64,000 nucleotides of DNA, taken from contig DATMSB010000165.1 in assembly GCA_035565615.1 (NCBI GenBank), positions 6,358-70,357 of the forward strand, in the 5' to 3' direction. Within the stretch, counting starts at the first letter, position 1; every line of letters begins with the position of its first letter. Of this stretch, positions 17,661 through 26,378 are shown one piece after another. This DNA is from Vulgatibacter sp035565615. GTDB taxonomy: Bacteria > Myxococcota > Myxococcia > Myxococcales > Vulgatibacteraceae. Below the pieces are notes generated by a model that saw nothing but the letters and a program-made list of their open reading frames with translations, searched no databases and had not been told where the DNA came from. The position numbers were made by a program, and so were the translations under genes.

Positions 17661-18701
17661 ATGAAGGCTCTCGTCTACGGTGGCCCCGGAAAGCGAAGTT
17701 GGGAGGAGCGGCCTCGCCCCAGGCTGCAGGAGCCGACGGACGTGATCGTTCGGATCACCACCACGACGATCTGCGGCACCGACCTCCACATCCTGAAGGG
17801 CGACGTGCCGTCGGTGCCTCCGGGGCGGATCCTCGGCCACGAGGGCGTAGGCGTGGTCGAGGAGGTCGGCGCTGCGGTGGGCAACCTGGCCGTGGGGGAC
17901 AGGGTGCTCCTGTCCTGTATCACGTCCTGCGGGCGCTGTGATTTCTGCAAGCGCTCCATGTACTCGCACTGCCGCAGCGGCGGCTGGTCCTTCGGGAACC
18001 GCATCGACGGCACCCAGGCCGAGTACGTGCGCGTCCCGTTCGCGGACACGAGCACCTTCAAGCTCTCGACGGACGCGGACGAGGAGGCGATGGTGATGCT
18101 CAGCGACATCTTCCCAACCGGCTACGAGGTGGGCGTCGTCAACGGCTCGGTGAAGCCCGGTGACGTGGTGGCGATCGTCGGCGCGGGCCCCATCGGTCTC
18201 GCGGTGCTGGTGACGGCGCAGCTCTTCTCGCCGGCAGAGCTGTGGGTGATCGATCTCGATCCCAACCGACTGGAGGTCGCGCGGGGGCTCGGCGCCACGG
18301 CGACGTTCGACGCCGCCGAGCCGGACCTCGCCAAGACCCTGCTCGAGCGGTCGGGCGGCGGGGTCGACGTTGCGGTCGAGGCGGTGGGCATCCCCGAGAC
18401 CTTCGACCTCTGCCAGCGGATCCTCGCGCCGGGGGGCCACCTCGCCAACGTGGGCGTCCACGGGAAGCCCGTGCAGCTCGAACTGGAGAAGCTCTGGATC
18501 CAGAACGTCACCATCCGCACCGGGCTGGTGGACACCTACAGCACGCCCTTGCTCCTCAAGATGGTGAACGCCGGGAAGCTGGAGCCGTCCAAGATGGCGA
18601 CCCATCGTTTCGCCCTCGCCGACATGATGAAGGCCTACGACACCTTCGGTGCTGCGGCGAAGGAGAAGGCGATCAAGGTGATCCTCCGGGCAGGGGCCTG
18701 A
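17661..18701 (+). CDS. Zinc-dependent alcohol dehydrogenase (MDR superfamily)
   Basis: A 346-residue medium-chain dehydrogenase. Catalytic zinc ligands are Cys38 and His60-Glu61. The structural zinc is held by Cys90, Cys93, Cys96 and Cys104. The Rossmann motif is VGAGPIGLAV, and DLDPNRLEVA suggests NAD(H) use (acidic residue after beta-2). It resembles the threonine-dehydrogenase/sec-alcohol group, for example enzymes using isopropanol or 2,3-butanediol. GAAGGAAAGG lies before the ATG at 17661. No co-transcribed gene; substrate uncertain. Confidence 0.88.
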   Translation: MKALVYGGPGKRSWEERPRPRLQEPTDVIVRITTTTICGTDLHILKGDVPSVPPGRILGHEGVGVVEEVGAAVGNLAVGDRVLLSCITSCGRCDFCKRSMYSHCRSGGWSFGNRIDGTQAEYVRVPFADTSTFKLSTDADEEAMVMLSDIFPTGYEVGVVNGSVKPGDVVAIVGAGPIGLAVLVTAQLFSPAELWVIDLDPNRLEVARGLGATATFDAAEPDLAKTLLERSGGGVDVAVEAVGIPETFDLCQRILAPGGHLANVGVHGKPVQLELEKLWIQNVTIRTGLVDTYSTPLLLKMVNAGKLEPSKMATHRFALADMMKAYDTFGAAAKEKAIKVILRAGA

Positions 18702-18857
18702 GGCTCGGTCGAGGGCTCGTCCCGAGAGAAGCGCGGTCTTCACGCCCCGACGTCTCGTCACCTTGCGCGGTGCCGGCGCGACCTAGATTGATGTCGAGCC
18801 GTCGTGTCACCGCGCACGGTGCACGTGGAATGGACCGCTCACTCGAAGGAGTCGCTC

Positions 18858-19718
18858 ATGTCGCTGAAATGGTACCGGAGGCCTCGCCTCGTCGCCCTGC
18901 ACCCGGACTCCACCGCGCTCGAGGCGGCGCGGGCCCTGGAGAACAACGCCATCGGCGCGGTCCTGGTCCTGGACCAGGGGAGGCTCGCCGGCCTCGTCAC
19001 CGACCGCGATCTCGCCACCCGGGTGACCGGGCGGGGCCTCGATCCCAAGGAGACGCGCCTCGATCGGATCATGACCCGCGGCGTCGCCACCCTGGAGCCC
19101 TCCGCCAGCCAGCAAGACGCCATCGAGCTGATGTGCCGCCTCAAGGTGCGGCGGATCCCGCTGGTGGAGGAAGGCAACCTGGTGGGCATGGTGACCTTCG
19201 ACGACCTCCTCCTCGACGAGGCGGCGCCGCTCGACGAGCTCTCCGCTGTGGTCGAGGCACAGCTCGGAGGCGGGGGACCCGCGCCCTCCCCGAGGACCCC
19301 GGCGGCCCAGCGGCGCAAGGCCCGCGCGGAGGCGACCCTGGGCAGGTTGCTCACCCAGGTCCAGGAGGCGACCGGCCTCTCTCGGGAGCAGTCGCGGACC
19401 GCCACGGAGCTGGTCCTCTCCGACCTGGTGTCCCGGCTCACCAAGGAGCAGGCCGACCACTTCATCGCGCAGCTCCCCTCCCTGATGCAGGAGAAGCTCT
19501 ACGCCCTGCCGCCGGGACCGGACACGTCGATCGATCGGGGGACGATCGAGGCGCAGCTCGTCCAGCGCCTGGACGTGGATCCGGACAGGGCCGCGCAGAT
19601 CCTCGAGGCGATCGGCGCCGAGGCGCTGGGGAGCATCAGCCCCGGCGAGGCGGAGAAGGTGCAGGCCGAGCTCCCCCAGGATCTCCGCGAGGCGTTGTTG
19701 CCGGCGCCGCCGGCGTGA
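18858..19718 (+). CDS. CBS-domain protein fused to DUF2267
   Basis: A 286-residue protein. Residues about 10-125 form a tandem CBS pair (Bateman module): LEAARALENNAIGAVLVLD, LAGLVTDRDLA, IMTRGV, KVRRIPLVEEGNLVGMVTFDDL. An acidic and Pro/Ala linker follows, then a DUF2267 helical domain from about 160 to the end (LSRLTKEQADHFIAQLPSLMQ and a second repeat ending in LPQDLREALLP). CBS pairs bind adenine nucleotides; DUF2267 is of unknown function and often goes with CBS and stress genes. ATG 18858 has GAAGGAG at 18845-18851. A nucleotide-sensing regulatory role is plausible. Confidence 0.82.
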   Translation: MSLKWYRRPRLVALHPDSTALEAARALENNAIGAVLVLDQGRLAGLVTDRDLATRVTGRGLDPKETRLDRIMTRGVATLEPSASQQDAIELMCRLKVRRIPLVEEGNLVGMVTFDDLLLDEAAPLDELSAVVEAQLGGGGPAPSPRTPAAQRRKARAEATLGRLLTQVQEATGLSREQSRTATELVLSDLVSRLTKEQADHFIAQLPSLMQEKLYALPPGPDTSIDRGTIEAQLVQRLDVDPDRAAQILEAIGAEALGSISPGEAEKVQAELPQDLREALLPAPPA

Positions 19719-19847
19719 TAGCGATCGGGCGCCACCCGACGTTCCGATGGCGGCGCGGCGCCCTGCCGCGACCGTAGGGCGTCCCCGGGTGGCCCCGCGC
19801 GTTCGCGCCATCCGGGCTTCGACCAACCGTCGCACGGAGGCGCGATC

Positions 19848-20870
19848 GTGTCCGATCCGCAGCAGCCAATCCTCGAGTTCGTCCTCGGCAACTACAAGAA
19901 CTTCAACGCGCGCTCGACGCGCGACGCCCTGATCGCCTACTGGGAGCACGTGTCCAGGGGCGGCCGCATGTTCTGGGCCGTCGCCGGCGCCATGTCCTCG
20001 GCGCAGCTCGGGATCACCCTGGCGCCCGCGATCCGCGAGGGGCTGATTCACGGGCTCTCGGTGACCGGCGCGAACCTGGAGGAGTCGCTCTTTCGCCTGG
20101 TGGCGCACCGCGGCTACAAGGACTTCCCCGACTACCGCTACCTGACCAAGAAGGACGACACCCGGCTGTTGGAGGCGCGGCTGCGCCGGGTGACGGACAC
20201 GAGCATCCCGGAGGACGAGGCCTTCCGCGCCGTCGAGAAGATCGTGGTGCCGATGTGGGAGCGGGCGACCGCGGCGGGCGAGCGGCGGTTCTGGCACGAG
20301 TACTTCTACGACCTCGTGCTCTCGATCGACCCCTCGGCCTACGAGGGGGATCCCGAGGCCTGCTGGCTCCTCGAGGCGGCGCGCAAGCGGCTGCCAATCG
20401 TCGTCCCCGGCCACGAGGACTCCACCTTCGGAAACATCTTCGCCTCCTACGTGAAGGCGGGGACCTGCGATCCCCGCATCGTGAAGTCGGGCATCGAGTA
20501 CATGGCGGACTTCTACGATCGCTACCGGGAGCTCTCGGAGGGCGAGGGCGTCGGCTTCTTCCAGATCGGCGGCGGCATCGCCGGCGACTTCCCGATCTGC
20601 GTGGTGCCCTCGATCAAGCACGACCTCGGACAGCCCGTGAAGCCCTGGGCGTACTTCTGCCAGATCGGCGACTCGACCACCTCCTTCGGCTCCTACTCCG
20701 GCGCCACCCCCAACGAGAAGATCACCTGGGACAAGCTCACGGAGGACACGCCGATGTTCGTGATCGAGTCGGACGCCACGATCGTCGCGCCGATCGTGCT
20801 CCGCGCCCTCCTGGAGTGCAGGCGGAACCCGGAGGCGGCGAACGCCCTCATCGCCGCCCACCGCGGCTGA
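19848..20870 (+). CDS. Deoxyhypusine synthase-like protein
   Basis: A 340-residue protein of the deoxyhypusine synthase family. It has the N-terminal FNARSTRDALIAYWEHVSRGGRMFWAV block, VTGANLEESL (NAD region), GSYSGATPNEK and the active-site lysine Lys296 in TWDKLTED, aligning with the catalytic Lys of the eukaryotic enzyme. Bacteria lack eIF5A, so the protein substrate used by eukaryotes is not expected; bacterial members are thought to use polyamines directly, for example homospermidine formation from putrescine or spermidine. The GTG start has CGGAGG before it. It stands alone between CBS-DUF2267 and a convergent LysR gene. Exact reaction uncertain. Confidence 0.82.
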   Translation: MSDPQQPILEFVLGNYKNFNARSTRDALIAYWEHVSRGGRMFWAVAGAMSSAQLGITLAPAIREGLIHGLSVTGANLEESLFRLVAHRGYKDFPDYRYLTKKDDTRLLEARLRRVTDTSIPEDEAFRAVEKIVVPMWERATAAGERRFWHEYFYDLVLSIDPSAYEGDPEACWLLEAARKRLPIVVPGHEDSTFGNIFASYVKAGTCDPRIVKSGIEYMADFYDRYRELSEGEGVGFFQIGGGIAGDFPICVVPSIKHDLGQPVKPWAYFCQIGDSTTSFGSYSGATPNEKITWDKLTEDTPMFVIESDATIVAPIVLRALLECRRNPEAANALIAAHRG

Positions 20871-20881
20871 CGGCCGTCGCT

Positions 20882-21784
20882 CTAGCGCGCGGGCGGGCGG
20901 CCCCGACCGCGGGCCGCTTTCTCCATCCGGGCCTGGAGGTGGTCGACGAACGTCTTCACCTTCGACGAGAGTTGTCTCAGGCTCGGGTACACGGCGTGGA
21001 TGGGCGCCTCGACGCCGGTCCACCCGTGGAGGACGCGCCGGAGCGTGCCGTCGGCGAGGTGCGGGGCGCAGTCGGGCTCTGGGAGGAGGCCGATGCCCAG
21101 GCCGGAGACGATCGTCTGGCGGAGGAGGTCGTAGTCGTTGACCGCGAGGCGTGCCGAGACCGGGATCTCCACCTTCCTGCCCTCCGATTCGAGGATCCAG
21201 GGAGAGCGCCTGTCGCCGAACGAGATGCAGTCGTGCTCGCCGAGATCGCCCGGCTGCCGGGGTGCCCGCCTCCGCCGCAGGTAGGACGGGCTCGCCACCA
21301 GGAGGCGGGGCAGCGTCCCGATCCGCCTGGCGACGAGGGAGGAGTCCGGGAGCCTGCCCGCGCGGATGGCGACGTCGAACCCCTCTTCGACCAGGTCGAC
21401 CACGCGATCGGTGCAGACGAGCTCGACCTCCACCTCGGGCCACCGCAGGAGGTACTCGGCGACGATCGGGCCCAGGAAGCCGAAGGAGAGCGGGGCGGTG
21501 ACCCGGAGGAGCCCGCAGGGAGCCGCCCGCATCCCACCGAGGGCCTGCTCCCCCTCGTCGAGCTCCGCGAGCGCCCGCGCGCAGTGCTCGAAGAAGATGC
21601 GGCCCTCGTCGGTGAGCCGGAGCGCCCGGGTGGTGCGCTGCAGGAGCCGTGCGCCCAGCGCCTCCTCCAGCGCGGAGACCTTCCGGCTCGCGCTCGACTT
21701 CTGGATGCCGAGCTCCTTCGCGGCGGCGGTGAAGCTGCCGGAGCGGACCACCTGGACGAAGGTGGCCACGTCGTTGAGATCCAC
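20882..21784 (-). CDS. LysR-family transcriptional regulator
   Basis: A 300-residue LysR regulator. The N-terminal winged HTH is VDLNDVATFVQVVRSGSFTA, then KSSASRKVSALEEALGARLLQRTT. The rest is a two-lobed effector-binding domain (GLLRVTAPLSFGFLGPIVAEYL, FDVAIRAGRLPDS, GLGIGLLPE). GTG 21782-21784 is preferred over the ATG 13 codons upstream because GGGAGG lies six bases before it and it matches the usual start. It is divergent from the YceI-pirin operon, across a palindrome, so it probably controls that operon and itself. Subgroup CrgA/YafC-like. Confidence 0.9.
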   Translation of the reverse strand: MDLNDVATFVQVVRSGSFTAAAKELGIQKSSASRKVSALEEALGARLLQRTTRALRLTDEGRIFFEHCARALAELDEGEQALGGMRAAPCGLLRVTAPLSFGFLGPIVAEYLLRWPEVEVELVCTDRVVDLVEEGFDVAIRAGRLPDSSLVARRIGTLPRLLVASPSYLRRRRAPRQPGDLGEHDCISFGDRRSPWILESEGRKVEIPVSARLAVNDYDLLRQTIVSGLGIGLLPEPDCAPHLADGTLRRVLHGWTGVEAPIHAVYPSLRQLSSKVKTFVDHLQARMEKAARGRGRPPAR

Positions 21785-21822
21785 GGAACGCCTCCCTTTC
21801 GTTGCGACTGGAGCAACAGACA

Positions 21823-21848
21823 TTTGCAGACTTCGAGTCTAGTGCAAA
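21823..21848. promoter_or_regulatory. Inverted repeat in the LysR/YceI divergent promoter
   Basis: TTTGC, then AGACT-TCG-AGTCT (21828-21840), then a three-base offset and GCAAA (21844-21848). Nested arms centred at 21834 lie between the divergent lysR and yceI starts (140 bases), the standard place for a LysR recognition and activation site. Confidence 0.5.
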
Positions 21849-21923
21849 ATCGGGAACGATCTTAGCCTCGGATCATCTCGAGGCCGCCCTTCGGCTTCGG
21901 GTCTTTCCCAAGGAGGCTTCGAC

Positions 21924-22475
21924 GTGACGAACAGGACCTGGCAGATCGATCCCACTCACACCAACATCGGCTTCACCGTCCGCCACATGGTGGTGGCGAA
22001 GGTGAACGGCCGCTTCACGAAGTTCGAGGGCACGCTCACGCAGTCCGGAGACGACTTCGCCGGCGCGACCGCGGCGATCACCATCGACGCCTCGAGCGTC
22101 GACACCCAGGTGCAGGCCCGCGACGATCACCTGCGCTCCGCCGACTTCTTCGACGCGGCGAAGTTTCCCACCATCACTTTCCGGAGCAAGCGCATGGAGA
22201 AGACCGGAAAGGATCGGTATCGACTGATCGGCGACCTGACCATCCGCGGGACGACCCGGGAGGTGGAGCTGGACTCGGAGTTCCTCGGCAGCGTGAAGGA
22301 TCCGTTCGGCGTCGAGCGGCTGGCGTTCAGCGCCCAGACGAGGATCGATCGCAGCGAGTTCGGCCTCACCTGGAACCAGGCCCTCGAGGCGGGCGGCGTC
22401 CTGGTCTCCGACCGGGTCGACGTGCAGATCGAGGTGCAGTGGGTGAAGACGGAGGTGAAGAAGGACGCCGCTTGA
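21924..22475 (+). CDS. YceI-family protein
   Basis: A 183-residue lipocalin-like YceI protein: TWQIDPTHTNIGFTVRHMVVAKVNGRF, SADFFDAAKFPTITFRSK and LTIRGTTREVELD, then EFGLTWNQ. YceI folds bind isoprenoid quinones or fatty acids. Unlike many members it has no signal peptide from this start, so it would stay in the cytoplasm. The GTG start follows AAGGAGG. It is first in a two-gene operon with pirin, divergent from LysR. This LysR-YceI-pirin grouping is one I recall as common and is usually read as a redox or xenobiotic response. Confidence 0.88.
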   Translation: MTNRTWQIDPTHTNIGFTVRHMVVAKVNGRFTKFEGTLTQSGDDFAGATAAITIDASSVDTQVQARDDHLRSADFFDAAKFPTITFRSKRMEKTGKDRYRLIGDLTIRGTTREVELDSEFLGSVKDPFGVERLAFSAQTRIDRSEFGLTWNQALEAGGVLVSDRVDVQIEVQWVKTEVKKDAA

Positions 22476-22510
22476 GCGAGGCCGCCACAGGCCTCGAGAG
22501 GAGAGAGCCC

Positions 22511-23200
22511 ATGCTGAAAGTTCGCAGAGCCGCAGAGCGAGGCCACTTCGACCACGGGTGGCTGCGCACCAGCCACACCTTCTCGTTCGCGGACTATTAC
22601 GACCCCGCGCACATGGGCTTTCGCGCGCTGCGGGTGATCAACGAGGACCGGGTGGCGCCCGGAACGGGCTTCGGGTGCCACGGCCACCGGGACATGGAGA
22701 TCGTCTCCTACGTGCTCTCGGGCGCGATCGAGCATCGCGACAGCACCGGATCGTCCGGCGTGCTGCGACCCGGCGAGCTGCAGCGGATGACCGCGGGCAC
22801 CGGGGTCATGCACAGCGAGATGAACCACGGCGACGAGGAGCTGCACTTCCTCCAGATCTGGCTCCTCCCCGAGCGGGCGGGCCTCGAGCCGAGCTACGAG
22901 CAGAGGGCGTTCCCGGAGGAGGAGCGCCGGGGTGCCTGGCGCCTCCTGGTCTCGCCGACGGGGGAGGCGCTGCGGATCCACCAGGACGCGAAGATCTACG
23001 GCACCCTCCTCGCCCCGGGCGAGCGCCTCGTCCACGGCATCGCCCCGGGCCGCCACGCCTGGCTCCAGGTCGCGCGGGGCGCGGTGTCGCTGGGCGGCGT
23101 CGAGCTGCGGGCGGGCGACGGCGTCGCCGTCTCCGACGAGGAGGAGCTCGAGATCGAGGCGCTGGAGCCTGCCGAGGCCCTGCTCTTCGATCTCGCGTAG
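22511..23200 (+). CDS. Pirin-family cupin (YhhW-type)
   Basis: A 229-residue bicupin of the YhhW/quercetinase group. The metal-binding cupin motif includes FGCHGHRDMEIVSYVLSG (His and Glu ligands) and GTGVMHSEMN. Further blocks are LHFLQIWLLPE and HAWLQVARGAVSLGG in the second barrel. E. coli YhhW cleaves quercetin in vitro; the biological substrate is open. ATG 22511 is 35 bases after yceI with GAGGAGAG. It ends eight bases from the convergent CapA gene. Confidence 0.9.
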   Translation: MLKVRRAAERGHFDHGWLRTSHTFSFADYYDPAHMGFRALRVINEDRVAPGTGFGCHGHRDMEIVSYVLSGAIEHRDSTGSSGVLRPGELQRMTAGTGVMHSEMNHGDEELHFLQIWLLPERAGLEPSYEQRAFPEEERRGAWRLLVSPTGEALRIHQDAKIYGTLLAPGERLVHGIAPGRHAWLQVARGAVSLGGVELRAGDGVAVSDEEELEIEALEPAEALLFDLA

Positions 23201-23208
23201 CGCCCCCC

Positions 23209-24225
23209 TCAGCGCGGCGCCGCGCGCCCCCACGCGAGCGCCCCCGCCTCCTCCCGCAGCGCCGTGCCCAACTCCCCGGAGAGGGCGTCCATGCGATCGA
23301 GGATCGCCCGCCGCTCGGCGCCCCGGGCGACCTCGACCCGGGCGTACCCGAGGGAGACGGGCACGAGGGTCAGCCCCACCGGCGCGCCGTCCTCCAGCCG
23401 GAGGAGGAAGAGGCAGGAGCGGTCGTTGCGCAGCACGGGATCGACCGCGTAGTCGTCGAGGAAGTCGCCCGTGTCGTAGAGGATCGGGCGCCCGCGGTGG
23501 ATCTCCACCCCTTGCGTGAGGTGCGCGCTGTGGCCGAAGAAGACGTCGGCCCCGCGGTCGATCACCTCGCGGGCGAAGGCCCGAAAGTGCGGGGGCGGGC
23601 GCTCGACCATGTTCGGCCCCCAGTGGTCGGCGAAGATCACCGTGCGCGCGCCTGCCCGCCTGGCGGCCGCGATCGCGGACTCGACCCGGGCGAGGGTGGC
23701 GGCGTCCGTGGAGACGGGCAGGTAGAAGGTGCCCCACCCTCCGTCCGCGGCGAAGTCCGGCTCGTTGTCGGTGCAAGAGACGAGCGCGATCCCGCCGGGC
23801 AGCAGGGCGGGCCGGCGCGCGGACGCGAGGTCGGGGCCGGCGCCGGCGTGGCCGATCCCCGCGCGATCGAGGGTGGAGATCGTCTCCTCGAGCCCCTCGA
23901 CCTCGAAGTCGAGCGAGTGGTTGTTGGCGAGGCTGCAGGCGTCGATCGACGCGGCCTCGAGCACCCGGACGGCGGGCACCGGATCGGCGCGGAAGTGGAA
24001 GATCTTCGGCGTGCGCATCCAGCGCCGTTCGCTCCGGGTGACGGCGCACTCCAGGTTGAGGATCCGCGCGGACGCCGAGCGCAGGAGGGGCAGGACGTCG
24101 CCCCACGGCTCCTCGGGGGTCATGGCGGCGAGGGCCTCGCGCACGCCCCGCCCGAGCATCACGTCCCCCATCAGCGCGACGACGCCGTCCATCCCGAAAA
24201 AAGGATCGGCATCGGGCGGCGCCAT
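23209..24225 (-). CDS. CapA/PgsA-like metallophosphatase-fold protein
   Basis: A 338-residue CapA-family protein. It carries the calcineurin-like pattern GDVMLGRGV, ILNLECAVT, SLANNHSLD, VIFADHWG, FFGHSAHLTQGVE and YDTGDFLDDY, giving the expected Asp/Asn/His set. CapA is known from poly-gamma-glutamate capsule loci, but no pgsB/C homologue is here, and unlike typical CapA there is no membrane anchor. It may be a phosphohydrolase of unknown substrate. The ATG at 24223-24225 follows GGGAGCG. Confidence 0.85.
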   Translation of the reverse strand: MAPPDADPFFGMDGVVALMGDVMLGRGVREALAAMTPEEPWGDVLPLLRSASARILNLECAVTRSERRWMRTPKIFHFRADPVPAVRVLEAASIDACSLANNHSLDFEVEGLEETISTLDRAGIGHAGAGPDLASARRPALLPGGIALVSCTDNEPDFAADGGWGTFYLPVSTDAATLARVESAIAAARRAGARTVIFADHWGPNMVERPPPHFRAFAREVIDRGADVFFGHSAHLTQGVEIHRGRPILYDTGDFLDDYAVDPVLRNDRSCLFLLRLEDGAPVGLTLVPVSLGYARVEVARGAERRAILDRMDALSGELGTALREEAGALAWGRAAPR

Positions 24226-24237
24226 CGCTCCCTCGGA

Positions 24238-24715
24238 TCACGGCGGGTCGCCGCCGCGCTCGAGCTTCTTCTTCAGGGTGAAGACCCGGGCGTCGGAGCA
24301 GGCCCGCCTCGCGCTTGGCGACGAGGACGTCGGCGGCGCCCCTCCTGGCCGTCTTCGCCAGGATGAGCTGCACCTGCGCCGACATCGCGGACCAGGTGAG
24401 CTCCTGGGCGCTCCGGGCGACGTCGGACTTCAACTCCTCGGGCCAGACCACCCGCCGTTCGCGGCGCGCCAGCTCAGCGAGCTTCCTGCTGATGCTCTCC
24501 GTCCCGAACGGCGTCGCGCCGTCGCGCCGTCGCGCCGGAGCGTGGGGATGGTGAGCGCCGGATTGTCGCCGTAGGCGCCGGGCTCGGTGCCGGTCGAGGT
24601 CGGAGACGACGGCGGGGTCGTAGGGGACGTCGAATGCGTGGCGAAGATCCTCGCCACCCTCGTGTAGGTGGGAGCTGCTGCGTCCCACGATCTCCACCTT
24701 GCTGCCTGCGCTCAT
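24238..24715 (-). pseudogene. GST-like (thioredoxin-fold) gene broken by several frameshifts
   Basis: An ATG at 24713-24715 with GAGGAGGAG before it opens MSAGSKVEIVGRSSSHL. The matching continuation then alternates frames: TRVARIFA in a second frame, HAFDVPYDPAVVSDL in the first, TGTEPGAYGDNPALTIPTL in the second, TPFGTESISRKLAELARR onward in the first, and finally DARVFTLKKKLERGGDPP in another frame ending at the TGA 24238-24240. Read together these give one continuous GST-like protein of about 155 residues. At least three small indels separate the pieces. No large deletion is apparent, so inactivation may be recent, or the indels could be sequence errors. Confidence 0.7.
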
Positions 24716-24784
24716 GAGGGCTCCTCCTCGCCGTTCGACGCGCCGATCGTCCACGCTTCGGGTCGCGCGGGGGCTCGAAACCGA

Positions 24785-25030
24785 CCTCGCTCTACGGGGC
24801 TGCCCGCCGGGCGGACGCCCTCGACGAGGAGGGTCGCCGCCTCGAGAGCCTCCACCACGATCGACGCCGGGGGCCTCGACTCCCAGGACGCCCCCGCCTC
24901 GGAGGACGTGATCGGCGCCGTCTCCGCAGGTCAGCCACACCGATCCGCTCCTGCACCGGATGGAGACGAAACCCACCGAATGGAGGCCCCGGACCTCTCG
25001 CGCGGCGAGGGAGAGGAGGAGGGGCCGGTC
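24785..25030 (-). pseudogene. Frameshifted DUF2917-domain remnant
   Basis: The minus strand encodes GSVWLTCGDGADHVLRGG, the central motif of DUF2917 proteins, followed by VLGVEAP. A single frameshift in a C-rich run then gives ASIVVEALEAATLLVEGV and RPAGSP, the normal end of the domain. The beginning (LSLAAREVRGLHSV) is in the first frame. DUF2917 proteins are small (about 100 residues) and of unknown function. No start with a ribosome site is visible. Confidence 0.55.
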
Positions 25031-25088
25031 GCGAGGAGGGGCGCGCCACACCCGACGATGATGGGATGCCGGACCGAGACCGGAACAG

Positions 25089-25295
25089 ATGGCCCTCGGC
25101 GCGGTCGAGGCCATGCAGGGGTCGGAGCTCCTCCTCTCGACGATCATGGGCGCCTTCCTGCTCGGCGAGCCGTGGCCCACCGGGTGGACGCTCGTGGGCG
25201 CGGCGGTGGTGATCCTCGGCCTGGTGGCCTTCGCCGCCGTGGGCCGCGGCGACCCCCCTTCTCGCGAGTGTTCAAAACTACCGTACCGCTCGTGA
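25089..25295 (+). pseudogene. C-terminal remnant of an EamA (drug/metabolite) transporter
   Basis: The frame reads ALGAVEAMQGSELLLSTIMGA, FLLGEPWPTGWTLVGAAVVILGLVAFA. This matches the last two helices of EamA/DMT transporters with the GE-P motif between them. The other eight helices are absent and the end after 25240 is unrelated. No ribosome site. Bases 25296-25489 show no gene. Confidence 0.6.
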
Positions 25296-25489
25296 TGGAC
25301 GCCGAGTGAGGGTCCTCATTCGCGGTGGCGGGAGCGCTCACGCCCGGCGTTCGTGAAGGGGGAGGAGACGCGATCGGCGGGAGACGCTCCACGTATCAAA
25401 TGTCTGCGGCGGACGGTAAAGGGTGGGGGCGCTGGACACCGGCGCTCCGATTGCGACAGCATGGTCGGGTCCCCCACCCGGAGGTCCCC

Positions 25490-26134
25490 GTGATCAAGAA
25501 GATCTCGTACTCGCTCGCCGTGATCGTCGCCATCGCCGTCGTCGTGATCGCGACGCGTCCCTCCTCGTTCTCCATCGAGCGCTCCAGGCAGATCGAAGCG
25601 CCGCCGGAGGTCGCCTTCGGCTTCGTGGACGACCTGCACCGCTGGTCCGGGTGGTCGCCCTGGGAGAAGATGGATCCCCAGATGACCCGCACCTTCGAGG
25701 GTGCCGAGTCGGGGGTGGGCGCCATCTACGCCTGGAAGGGCAACGACCAGGTCGGCGAGGGCCGGATGACCATCACGGCTTCGCAGCCGAACGAGCTCGT
25801 GGAGATCCAGCTCGAGTTCCTGAAGCCGTGGGCCGCGTCGAACCGGGTGATCTTCCGCTTCACGCCCAACGAGGACGGGACGAACGTGGTGTGGAGGATG
25901 GAGGGCGAGAACGACTTCTTCGGCAAGGCGTTCTCGATGTTCTTCGACATGGACGCGATGGTGGGGAAGGACTTCGACGAGGGCCTCGCGTCGCTGGGCG
26001 ATCTCGCGAAGGCGGAGGCGGAGAAGCGCGCCGCCGAGGAAAAGAAGCGCCAGGAGGAGGAGGCGGCCGCAGCCGCCGAGGCCGCCGAGGCCGCCGAAGC
26101 GACCGAGGAGGGCGCGGTCGCCCGGGAGGAGTAG
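25490..26134 (+). CDS. Membrane-anchored SRPBCC (polyketide-cyclase-like) protein
   Basis: A 214-residue protein. Residues 5-22 form an N-terminal hydrophobic anchor or uncleaved signal. An SRPBCC domain follows (SIERSRQIEAPPEVAFGFVDDL, then HRWSGWSPWEKMD, GVGAIYAWKG, and a last helix GKDFDEGLASLGD). The last 45 residues are a charged Glu/Lys then Ala/Glu helix, probably coiled coil. The GTG start has GGAGG six bases upstream; the frame is open further 5' but without support. Homologues are common in Myxococcota and Bacteroidetes and are uncharacterised. Monocistronic. Confidence 0.8.
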   Translation: MIKKISYSLAVIVAIAVVVIATRPSSFSIERSRQIEAPPEVAFGFVDDLHRWSGWSPWEKMDPQMTRTFEGAESGVGAIYAWKGNDQVGEGRMTITASQPNELVEIQLEFLKPWAASNRVIFRFTPNEDGTNVVWRMEGENDFFGKAFSMFFDMDAMVGKDFDEGLASLGDLAKAEAEKRAAEEKKRQEEEAAAAAEAAEAAEATEEGAVAREE

Positions 26135-26378
26135 GCCTGCGACGCAACCGAGGCGGGCGCCCTCGATCCCGGAGCGCCTGCTCCCTCGCCTGCCAGGCCG
26201 CCGCCACGGATGGCGATCGCGCGGTCACGAAGCGGGAAAGACGTTCACCACCACCGGGCCGCCGGATGCCCGCCGGCCCCTCGGCTGCATGGCCCGATGC
26301 TTGCTCGGCGGTTGGCCGGGAGGCGGCTCGGCGAAGCCGCACCCGGGATCGGCGGAGCAGCCGGTGGGGGTGGGCGAG

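Noticed and set aside
19727..19763. GGGCGCC/GGCGCCC stem after the CBS-DUF2267 gene as a terminator
   Set aside because: The loop is over 20 bases, and 7-base GC pairs are expected by chance at this base composition.
26289..26378. Earlier in-frame ATG for the Gly-rich lipoprotein
   Set aside because: It would put 30 Gly/Pro residues in front of the lipoprotein signal and hide the lipobox; ATG 26379 gives a normal signal.
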